Source: Luteimonas cucumeris (GTDB taxonomy: Bacteria > Pseudomonadota > Gammaproteobacteria > Xanthomonadales > Xanthomonadaceae). Taken from it: a stretch of 64,000 nucleotides of DNA. The number at the start of each line of letters is the position of its first letter. Within the stretch, counting starts at the first letter, position 1. The stretch spans positions 62,001 to 126,000 of the forward strand of contig NZ_VLKN01000006.1 in NCBI RefSeq assembly GCF_007830035.1, read 5' to 3'. Both the position numbers and the translations under genes were made by a program. Under the pieces are notes generated by a model that saw nothing but the letters and a program-made list of their open reading frames with translations, did not search any database and was not told where the DNA came from. Positions 29,755 through 37,189 of the stretch are shown here, piece by piece.

Positions 29755-31316
29755 AAGTGCTGGCTTGCGACGGTATCCATGAAGATGGCCTGGCCCTGTT
29801 CCGCGAGGCCGGCTGGTCCGTCGAGATTTCCGAACCGATCAAGGACCCCGCCAGGCTCGCCAAGGCGCTGCAGGGCGTCGACGCGCTGCTGGTGCGCTCG
29901 GCCACCCAGGTCACTGCCGAGGCCATTGAGTCGGCGAAGCAGCTCAAGGTGATCGGCCGCGCCGGCGCCGGTGTCGATACCATCGATGTCGACGCCGCCA
30001 CCGCCAAGGGCATCGCGGTGATGAACGCACCCGACGGCAACACGCTGGCCGCGGCCGAGCACGCGATCTCGCTGCTGTTCGCGCTGGCCCGGCATATCCC
30101 GCGCGCCGATGCGGGCATGAAGGCTGGTGAATGGCCGAAGGCCGGCCTCACCGGTTTCGAACTGGAAGGCAAGAAGCTGGGCGTGATCGGCCTGGGCCGC
30201 ATCGGCAGCACCGTAGCGCGCAAGGCGCAGGGCATCGGCATGGACGTCGCCGCGTACGATCCGTTTCTGCCGGCATCCGCCGCCGGCAAGGGCAGTGTGC
30301 CGCTGAAGCCGCTCGACGAACTGCTCGCCAAGGCCGACATCGTCACGCTGCACATCCCGCGCACCAAGGAAACCACCAACCTGCTGTCCGAGCAGAACCT
30401 GCGTGCGATGAAGAAGGGAGCGTACGTCATCAACGCCGCGCGCGGCGGACTGGTCGACGAGGACGCGCTGCTGCGCCTGCTCGATGAAGGCCATCTGGCC
30501 GGCGCCGCGCTCGACACCTTCGCCACCGAACCGCTGCAGAAGGATTCGCCATTGCGCGGGCATCCCAAGCTGATCCTGACGCCGCACCTGGGCGCATCGA
30601 CCAGCGAGGCGCAGCAGGCGGTCAGCACGATCCTGGCGCGGCAGATCATCGACTTCACTGCCACCGGCGCAGTCGCCGGCTGCGTCAACCTGCCGCCGCT
30701 AACCGCGGAAGCGGCGCGCGAAGTCGGGCCGTGGATGCCGCTGATGTCCTCACTGGGCAAGCTGGCCTCGCAACTGGTGCCCGCGCCGACGCGGTTGCAC
30801 ATCACCTATGCCGGACGCAGCGAAGCGCTGGATCCACGGCCGCTGACGCGCCTGCTGGTGGCGTCGCTGCTCGGCACCGCGTCCAGCCGCGTCACGCCGG
30901 TAAATGCCCTGCAGGAAGCCGCCGCACGCGGATTGGTGGTGGCCGAGACGGTGGGCGGCGACGGCGATGGTTTCGATCGCCTGCTGAAGCTGCGGGTGGA
31001 AGGTGAGGCCGGCGATGCCCGCGAGATCGAGGCCACGCTGCATCGCGGTCCGCGCGTGGTGCGTTTCGACGGCGTCGAGATCGATTTCGATCCGCAGGCG
31101 CACCTGCTGTTGATGCGCAACGAGGACAGGCCCGGCATGATCGGTCTGGTCGGCTCCCACCTGGGCGCGGCCGGCGTCAACATCGTCAATTTTTCGCTGG
31201 GCGCCAAGGGCGATGGCGAGGCGCTGGCGGCGATCACGGTCGATCGCCAAGTGCCTGATTCGCAACTGGTCGCGGTGCGCGGGATTCCCGGCGTGCTGGC
31301 ACTGGAGTCGCTGTAA
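29751..31316 (+). CDS. serA: D-3-phosphoglycerate dehydrogenase, long form with ASB and ACT domains
   Basis: The 521-residue protein is of the long SerA type, like the mycobacterial enzyme. The substrate/NAD core includes GRAGAGVDTIDVDAATAKGI, the Rossmann motif LGVIGLGRIGSTVARKAQGI, ARGGLVDEDALL and PHLGASTSEAQ with the catalytic His. An intervening (ASB-like) domain covers about residues 320-440. A C-terminal ACT domain starts near 445 (LLMRNEDRPGMIGLVGSHLG), the usual serine-feedback site. It catalyses the first step of serine synthesis. AGGAG at 29740 precedes the ATG. A promoter and terminator-like hairpin lie in its leader. Confidence 0.94.
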   Translation: MKVLACDGIHEDGLALFREAGWSVEISEPIKDPARLAKALQGVDALLVRSATQVTAEAIESAKQLKVIGRAGAGVDTIDVDAATAKGIAVMNAPDGNTLAAAEHAISLLFALARHIPRADAGMKAGEWPKAGLTGFELEGKKLGVIGLGRIGSTVARKAQGIGMDVAAYDPFLPASAAGKGSVPLKPLDELLAKADIVTLHIPRTKETTNLLSEQNLRAMKKGAYVINAARGGLVDEDALLRLLDEGHLAGAALDTFATEPLQKDSPLRGHPKLILTPHLGASTSEAQQAVSTILARQIIDFTATGAVAGCVNLPPLTAEAAREVGPWMPLMSSLGKLASQLVPAPTRLHITYAGRSEALDPRPLTRLLVASLLGTASSRVTPVNALQEAAARGLVVAETVGGDGDGFDRLLKLRVEGEAGDAREIEATLHRGPRVVRFDGVEIDFDPQAHLLLMRNEDRPGMIGLVGSHLGAAGVNIVNFSLGAKGDGEALAAITVDRQVPDSQLVAVRGIPGVLALESL

Positions 31317-31327
31317 TTTTTTCCAAT

Positions 31328-31424
31328 CGTCATTCCAGCGAAAGCTGGAACCCATTTTGATCTTGCTACTGGTCTGCAAAATCAACGTCGAGATGGGTCC
31401 CAGCTTACGCTGGGACGACGATTC
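31328..31424. repeat. REP-like inverted repeat, cagcgaaagctgg family
   Basis: GTCATTCCAGCGAAAGCTGG plus AACCCATTTTGATC pairs with GATGGGTCCCAGCTTACGCTGGGACGAC across about 45 bases. It lies between serA and the phosphatase gene and is the same family as the one at 36193. It could end or stabilise the serA message. Confidence 0.8.
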
Positions 31425-31442
31425 TTGAGGAATCCTTGATCC

Positions 31443-32087
31443 ATGAAAATCATCCTCGCCCGCCACGGCGAAACTCCCTGGAACGCAGAAGGCCGCTACC
31501 AGGGGCAGGAAGACATCGCGCTTTCGTCCGTGGGCGAAGCGCAGGCACGTGCATTGGGCGAGCGCCTGCGCGAGGTGCGGATCGATCGTGCCGTCGCCTC
31601 GCCGCTGGCGCGTGCGCGTCGCACCGCGGAACTCGCGCTGGGCGAATCGCGCGCGGCGATGCTCGGCACCGATCCGGGCCTGATGGAGATCGCGCACGGC
31701 GCCTGGGAAGGCCTGCTCGCCAGCGAAATCCGCGAGCGCGACGGCGCCCGCCTGCAGGCCTGGCGCGACACGCCGCACGAAGTGCTGATGCCGGAAGGCG
31801 AATCGCTGCAGCATGTGTTCGACCGTGCCTGGCCCGCACTGGCGATCGCCAGCCACGGCCTGGGCGCTGACGACACCCTGCTGGTGGTCGCGCACGATGC
31901 GGTCAATCGCGTCATCCTCTGTCACGTCCTCGGCATGCCGATGGCGCGGCTGTGGTCCTTCCGCCAGGCACCGACGACATTGAACCTGCTGGAAGGCCCG
32001 TCCATGGATCGTCTGGACGTCGTACGGCTCAACGACTGCGCGCACCACACGCCGTTGTTCGGCGAGGCGGTGCATCGGGCGCTGTGA
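31443..32087 (+). CDS. Histidine phosphatase family protein (phosphoglycerate mutase-like)
   Basis: A 214-residue protein starting MKIILARHGETPWNAEGRYQ, the RHG motif with the phospho-accepting His. The second half has ALAIASHGLGADDTLLVVAH with the other active-site His. Arg and Glu of the pocket are in ASPLARARRTAEL and LMEIAHGAWEG. The short length and GQ-D-LS-GEAQA pattern resemble GpmB/CobC-type phosphatases rather than true glycolytic mutases. With serA upstream, a phosphoserine phosphatase role is conceivable, since some members of this family have it, but this is inference. Confidence 0.88.
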   Translation: MKIILARHGETPWNAEGRYQGQEDIALSSVGEAQARALGERLREVRIDRAVASPLARARRTAELALGESRAAMLGTDPGLMEIAHGAWEGLLASEIRERDGARLQAWRDTPHEVLMPEGESLQHVFDRAWPALAIASHGLGADDTLLVVAHDAVNRVILCHVLGMPMARLWSFRQAPTTLNLLEGPSMDRLDVVRLNDCAHHTPLFGEAVHRAL

Positions 32088-32185
32088 TACGGAAAGCGTA
32101 TGCATAGCAAGCGCGCTGCCTTTGTCGGGATGACAAACCACGACAGACGCCGCATGCTTTTCCTGTCCCTCCGCACACCTTGCCG

Positions 32186-33469
32186 ATGCCCTCGACCCTG
32201 AACGACTGGCTGGCCTATATCGAGCGCCAGCATCCCCGGTCCATCGACATGGGGTTGGAGCGCGTGCGCGAGGTCGCCGGGCGAATGGGGCTCGGCAAGC
32301 CGGCGGAACAGGTCATCATCGTCGGCGGCACCAATGGCAAGGGATCCACGGTCGCTTTCATCGAGGCGATCGCGCGCGCGGCGGGCTGGAAGGTCGGCGC
32401 CTACACATCGCCACACTTGCTGCGCTACAACGAACGCGTACGGATCGACGGCTCCGATGCCGATGATGCAGCGCTGGTCCAGGCCTTCGAGGCGGTGGAA
32501 GCCGCGCGTGTCCATCGGCACGCCCAAGGCGATCGGGATGTTTCGCTGACCTACTTCGAATACGGCACGCTCGCCGCGCTGTGGCTGTTCGAACGCAGCG
32601 GGCTCGACCTGGTCGTCCTCGAGGTCGGCCTCGGCGGACGGCTCGATGCCACCAACCTGGTCGATGCCGACGTCGCGGTCATCACCACCGTCGACCTGGA
32701 TCACCAGGATTATCTCGGCGACGACCGCGACAGGATCGGATTCGAGAAGGCCGGCATCGCCCGTGCCTGGAAACCGCTGGTGCTGGGCGAGGACGATCCG
32801 CCGGCCAGCGTGCTGCGTCATGCCTACGCGATCGGCGCTTCCGCGGTGCGCGCCGGCAGCGATTTCTTCTTCGAACGCCTCGACGACGTTGACTGGCGCT
32901 GGCGCGAAATCGGTTTCGAAATCACGCTGCCGATGCCGCAACTGGCCGCGCCCGCGCAATTGCGCAATGCAGCGACGGCGATCGCCGCCTTGCGCGCACT
33001 CGACCGGCCTATTCCTGCCCAAGCCCATGCTGAAGGCGTCGCCGCGGCGCGGATTGCCGGCCGGCTGCAGATGTTCGAGCGTGGCGGCGTGCAGGTGGTG
33101 GTGGATGTCGCGCACAACCCGCAGGCGGCGCGCGAGCTCGCGGCATGGCTGCGCACCTTGCAGGTCGGACGCACTTGCGCCGTGTTCGCCGGGCTTGGCG
33201 ACAAGGACCTGGCGGGTGTAGTCGCCGAGCTGGCCGGGAGCATCGACACCTGGTTCCTGGCCGGCCTGGATGATGTCAGTCCGCGTGGCCTGGAAGTCGA
33301 CGCGTTCGCGCAACGTCTGCAGGCTACCGCGGCGGGCAATGGCGCGCGACATGCCAGCGTCCCGGGGGCGTTGGCGGCGGCGCTGGCGCAGGCACACCCC
33401 GGCGATCGCATCCTCGTGTTCGGTTCCTTCCACACGGCAGCGGCGGCACTGCTCGCATTGCAGCGCTGA
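32186..33469 (+). CDS. folC: Dihydrofolate synthase/folylpolyglutamate synthase
   Basis: The 427-residue protein has normal FolC length. It starts MPSTLNDWLAYIERQHPRSI, with the P-loop VGGTNGKGSTVAFIEAIARA, YTSPHLLRYNERVRIDG, and LVVLEVGLGGRLDATNLVDA. The C-terminal domain has VVVDVAHNPQAARELAAWL, the signature of the Mur-ligase-like family. It adds glutamate to dihydropteroate and to folates. The ATG at 32186 was preferred over a TTG two codons earlier. It sits upstream of the SPOR-domain gene and purF, an order shared with E. coli (folC-dedD-cvpA-purF) apart from cvpA. Confidence 0.95.
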   Translation: MPSTLNDWLAYIERQHPRSIDMGLERVREVAGRMGLGKPAEQVIIVGGTNGKGSTVAFIEAIARAAGWKVGAYTSPHLLRYNERVRIDGSDADDAALVQAFEAVEAARVHRHAQGDRDVSLTYFEYGTLAALWLFERSGLDLVVLEVGLGGRLDATNLVDADVAVITTVDLDHQDYLGDDRDRIGFEKAGIARAWKPLVLGEDDPPASVLRHAYAIGASAVRAGSDFFFERLDDVDWRWREIGFEITLPMPQLAAPAQLRNAATAIAALRALDRPIPAQAHAEGVAAARIAGRLQMFERGGVQVVVDVAHNPQAARELAAWLRTLQVGRTCAVFAGLGDKDLAGVVAELAGSIDTWFLAGLDDVSPRGLEVDAFAQRLQATAAGNGARHASVPGALAAALAQAHPGDRILVFGSFHTAAAALLALQR

Positions 33470-33661
33470 TCGGTCCCCTTCCGCCAAGCTGGCGCCCTGC
33501 GCAATGGCGACATCAGACGGCTTGCAATCGCGCAGCTTGGCCCCATTGCAAGCGGGCGACAGTGGCTTCGCGACAGTGGCCGCGCCGCCGCAACCGTTAA
33601 TTCGGTGGCCCACCCGCGCGCTATAATTCGCGCGGCAATCCGCCGTTCCTTGCGAGCTCCG

Positions 33662-34666
33662 ATGGAACCTGCCCTGAAACAGCGCCTGTGGGGCGCGGTA
33701 ATCCTGGTCGCGCTGTCAGTGATTTTTCTGCCGATGCTGATCCAGGGACCTGCGCCCGACAGCGGTGTCGCGGACGTGCCGTTGCGAATGCCCGACGCAC
33801 CCGCAGGCCAGTACGAAACACGTGAACTGCCACTGGTGACGCCGGGCACCGCACCGGAAGGCGGTGCAGTCGGTCTGGATGCGACCACTCCGGCCGCCGC
33901 GAACCCCGATGCCGCCGATCTCGCGCATCCGGCCGCGACGCCGGGCGCCGTTGCACCTGCGGTCACTGCGCCGGTGAGCCAGCCAATCGCACTGGGCGAA
34001 GACGGTGTTTCCGCGCCGGCCGCGTTGCCGGCGGAAGTCGTTCCGGCTCCGACCAGCGTGGCCTTGCCCGCACCGGCCGCCGGTGGCGATTACGCAGTCA
34101 ATCTTGGCAGCTTCAACAGCGCCAGCAACGCCCAGGGCGTGGTGCGCGCGCTGCAGCAATCGCAACTGCCCGCTTACAGCGAACCGGCAACCGTCAATGG
34201 TCGCAGCGGCTATCGCGTCCGCATCGGTCCCTACGCCACGCGCGCCGATGCCGAGGCCGCGCGCCTGCGTACGCAGCAGCTGCGCAGCGACCTGCGCGGC
34301 AGCGTGGTGGTGCTGGATGCCGAAGCGTCGAGCAGACCCGTTGCGCCGGTAGCCACGCAGACCGCGAAGCCGGCCGCGCCATCGTCGACCAGCGCCCCGA
34401 CGTCCAGCACGCCGGCCCCGGCCGCCAGCGGAACCGGTTTTGCGGTGCAACTGGGCGCGTTCAGCAAGACCGCCGACGCCAATGCGCTGCGCGATCGCCT
34501 GCGCGCTGCGGGTTTCAGCGCCTTCATCGAACAGGCGCGTACCGACAAGGGCGTACTTTCGCGCGTGCGCGTCGGGCCAGTGGTCAGCCGCAGCGATGCC
34601 GAGCGGCTGAAATCGCAAGTGAAAGCCAAGACCGGGGTCGACGGCATCGTCCGTCCGCATCCGTAA
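33662..34666 (+). CDS. DedD-like membrane protein with two SPOR domains
   Basis: The 334-residue protein begins MEPALKQRLWGAVILVALSV, a short cytoplasmic tail and one transmembrane helix (about 9-28). A long Ala/Pro-rich periplasmic linker follows. Two SPOR domains are visible. The first, at about residues 140-215, has DYAVNLGSFNSASNAQGVVR and YRVRIGPYATRADAEAARL. The second, at about 255-332, has FAVQLGAFSKTADANALRDR and SRVRVGPVVSRSDAERLK. SPOR domains bind denuded septal peptidoglycan. E. coli DedD has one. Position after folC and before purF supports a DedD-type division role. Confidence 0.9.
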   Translation: MEPALKQRLWGAVILVALSVIFLPMLIQGPAPDSGVADVPLRMPDAPAGQYETRELPLVTPGTAPEGGAVGLDATTPAAANPDAADLAHPAATPGAVAPAVTAPVSQPIALGEDGVSAPAALPAEVVPAPTSVALPAPAAGGDYAVNLGSFNSASNAQGVVRALQQSQLPAYSEPATVNGRSGYRVRIGPYATRADAEAARLRTQQLRSDLRGSVVVLDAEASSRPVAPVATQTAKPAAPSSTSAPTSSTPAPAASGTGFAVQLGAFSKTADANALRDRLRAAGFSAFIEQARTDKGVLSRVRVGPVVSRSDAERLKSQVKAKTGVDGIVRPHP

Positions 34667-34710
34667 ACCCCTGCAACAGCAGCGGCGTCGTCGCCGCGGA
34701 GTAGAACATC

Positions 34711-36183
34711 ATGTGCGGTATCGTCGGTATCGTCGGAACCAGTGAAGTCGCCGCTGCGCTTTACGACGGGCTGACCGTTCTCCAGCACCGCGGCCAGGAC
34801 GCGGCCGGCATCGCCACTGCGGACGGCTCGCACCTGCGCGTGCACAAAGGCAACGGCCTGGTGCGCGACGTGTTCAACAGCAAGGCGATGAGCGTGCTCG
34901 AAGGCCGCGTCGGCATCGCCCATTGCCGCTATCCGACCGCTGGCAGCGAAGGCCTCGACGAAGCGCAGCCGTTCTACGTCAATTCGCCCTACGGCATCGC
35001 GCTCGCGCACAACGGCAACCTGGTCAATACCGATGCGTTGCGGCGCGAGGTGTTCGAGCAGGACCGCCGCAACGTCAACACCGAGTCCGATTCGGAAGTG
35101 CTGCTGAACGTGTTCGCGCACGAACTGGACACGCAGAAGGCGTTGACGCCGGAATCCGTGTTCAAGGCCATCCAGGGCGTCAACCGGCGCGCCAAGGGCG
35201 GCTATGCGGTGGTGGCGACGGTGCTGGGGCTGGGCCTGGTCGCGTTCCGCGATCCACACGGCATCCGGCCGCTGGTGCTGGGCAAGCGCGACACCGATGC
35301 CGGCATCGAATACGCGGTCGCCTCGGAATCGGTGGCGCTGGACATCCTTGGCTTCGAACGCATGCGCGACGTCGCCCCGGGCGAGGGCGTGGTCATCACC
35401 GCGCGCGGAGAGCTGCATACGCGTGGCTGCGCCGACGAGCCGCAGCACACGCCATGCATCTTCGAGTACGTCTATTTCGCACGCCCGGACTCGATGATCG
35501 ACGAGATTTCCGTGCACAAGGCGCGCATGCGCATGGGCGTGGCCCTGGGCGAGAAGATCCTGCGCCTGCGTCCCGACCACGACATCGACGTGGTGATCCC
35601 GATCCCGGATACCTCGCGCGACGCCGCGCTGGAAATCGCCAACGTGCTGGGCGTGAAATACCGCGAGGGCTTCATCAAGAACCGCTATGTCGGCCGCACC
35701 TTCATCATGCCGGGGCAGGGCGAGCGGGTGAAATCGGTCAAGCGCAAGCTCAATCCGATCCCGCTGGAATTCCGCAACCGCGTGGTGCTGCTGGTCGACG
35801 ACTCGATCGTGCGCGGCACCACTTCGAAGCAGATCGTGCAGATGGCGCGCGAGGCCGGCGCACGCAAGGTCTACCTGGCCTCGGCCGCGCCGCCGGTGCG
35901 CTATCCCAATATCTATGGCATCGACATGCCGTCGAGCGAGGAATTGGTGGCGCATGACCGCAGCGAGGAGGAGATCGAGCAGTTGCTCGGCTGCGACTGG
36001 CTGATCTACCAGGACCTCGGCGACCTGGAAACCGCGGTCGCCGGTCCGAAGTTCCCGGGCCGCAAGTTCGACAGTTCCTGCTTCAACGGCGAGTACGTGA
36101 CCGGCATCGAGCCGGGGTATTTCGAGCGCATCCAGCAGCTGCGTTCGGACGAGGCGAAGAAAAAGCGGCGCGTGGCTTCGTAA
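34711..36183 (+). CDS. purF: Amidophosphoribosyltransferase
   Basis: The 490-residue protein starts [20 protein letters not shown], giving the N-terminal Cys nucleophile of the glutaminase domain after Met removal. [17 protein letters not shown] and [19 protein letters not shown] follow. The transferase half has the PRPP loop [20 protein letters not shown]. It makes 5-phosphoribosylamine, the first committed purine step. It is 44 bases after the SPOR gene, with a GC-rich hairpin in the gap. No cvpA gene intervenes. Confidence 0.96.
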   Translation: MCGIVGIVGTSEVAAALYDGLTVLQHRGQDAAGIATADGSHLRVHKGNGLVRDVFNSKAMSVLEGRVGIAHCRYPTAGSEGLDEAQPFYVNSPYGIALAHNGNLVNTDALRREVFEQDRRNVNTESDSEVLLNVFAHELDTQKALTPESVFKAIQGVNRRAKGGYAVVATVLGLGLVAFRDPHGIRPLVLGKRDTDAGIEYAVASESVALDILGFERMRDVAPGEGVVITARGELHTRGCADEPQHTPCIFEYVYFARPDSMIDEISVHKARMRMGVALGEKILRLRPDHDIDVVIPIPDTSRDAALEIANVLGVKYREGFIKNRYVGRTFIMPGQGERVKSVKRKLNPIPLEFRNRVVLLVDDSIVRGTTSKQIVQMAREAGARKVYLASAAPPVRYPNIYGIDMPSSEELVAHDRSEEEIEQLLGCDWLIYQDLGDLETAVAGPKFPGRKFDSSCFNGEYVTGIEPGYFERIQQLRSDEAKKKRRVAS

Positions 36184-36192
36184 TTCCCTTGT

Positions 36193-36348
36193 CCGTCATC
36201 CCAGCGAAAGCTGGGACCCATTTGCTTTTAGCCGTCATCCTCGCGAAGGCGGGAAGCGCTTTACAACAGCCGAAGTCTGGTCATCCAGCGACATCGCACT
36301 TGATCAAGCCAAGATCAAAATGGATCCCAGCTTTCGCTGGGATGACGG
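36193..36348. repeat. REP-like inverted repeat cluster between purF and the DUF455 gene
   Basis: CCGTCATCCCAGCGAAAGCTGGGACCCAT (36193-36221) pairs with ATGGATCCCAGCTTTCGCTGGGATGACGG (36320-36348) almost perfectly over about 28 bases. A third partial unit (GCCGTCATCCTCGCGAAGGC, from 36231) lies in the loop. The last bases of the right arm flow into the GGAG used by the next gene. Confidence 0.88.
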
Positions 36349-36357
36349 AGTAGGGGT

Positions 36358-37161
36358 GTGGCGTCTGTCTTTGAGGCTGCACGCGCGTGCCTTGATTCGG
36401 CGACAAGCGAAAGCAAGGTCGCAGCGACCTTCGCTGCGGCAGCCTCTTTCGCGGGCGGCGAATTCTCGATTCCAAGGGATTTCCCTCCGCCGGATCCGAT
36501 AAGCATGCCCGGCCGGCCGCCGAAACCCGCGCTCGTACATCCTCGCGACCTGCCCAAGCGCGGGTTGGGCAGCGACGAAGGCCGCGCTGCCTTCATCCAT
36601 GCGATCGCCCATATCGAGTTCAACGCGATCGACTTGGCCTGGGACGCGGTCTACCGTTTTCGCGACATGCCGGACGCGTACTACGCCGACTGGGTGGGCG
36701 TGGCCAACGACGAAGCGCGGCATTTCGTCATGCTGCGCGAACGCCTTCGGCAATTCGGCCACGACTATGGCGACTTCGACGCCCACAACGGACTGTGGGA
36801 AATGGCCGAGAAGACCGCGCACGATGGCCTGGCGCGGATGGCGCTGGTGCCGCGCGTGCTGGAAGCGCGCGGACTGGATGTGACGCCGGGCATGATCGTC
36901 AAGCTGCGCGCACTGGGCGATGACGCCACGGTCGAGATACTGGAAGTCATCCTGCGCGAGGAAGTCGCGCACGTTGCCGCAGGCTCGCACTGGTTCCGCT
37001 GGTTCTGCGCGCGCGATGGCGTCGATCCGGAACCGCGTTTCCGCGAGTTGCTGGCGCAGTACGCGCGCAGCGTGCTGCGCTCGCCGTTCAATGTCGATGC
37101 GCGCAGTGCGGCCGGATTCAGCGCGGAAGAACTGGCTGCGTTGCGGCAACTCGCGGATTGA
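36358..37161 (+). CDS. DUF455 ferritin-like protein
   Basis: The 267-residue protein has an iron-ligand-like pattern on four helices: HAIAHIEFNAIDLAWDAVYR, WVGVANDEARHFVMLRERL, and EVILREEVAHVAAGSHWFRW, each giving Glu/His pairs spaced as in ferritin-like di-iron proteins. The family role is unclear; related proteins are linked to tRNA hydroxylation and other oxidations. It starts at GTG 36358, which yields the family N terminus (SVFEAARACL). GGAG at 36347-36350, contributed by the edge of the REP-like repeat, is seven bases upstream. It is convergent with the kinase gene. Confidence 0.88.
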   Translation: MASVFEAARACLDSATSESKVAATFAAAASFAGGEFSIPRDFPPPDPISMPGRPPKPALVHPRDLPKRGLGSDEGRAAFIHAIAHIEFNAIDLAWDAVYRFRDMPDAYYADWVGVANDEARHFVMLRERLRQFGHDYGDFDAHNGLWEMAEKTAHDGLARMALVPRVLEARGLDVTPGMIVKLRALGDDATVEILEVILREEVAHVAAGSHWFRWFCARDGVDPEPRFRELLAQYARSVLRSPFNVDARSAAGFSAEELAALRQLAD

Positions 37162-37189
37162 ACCCGTCCAGCGGCTGGGCCCGCGACGA

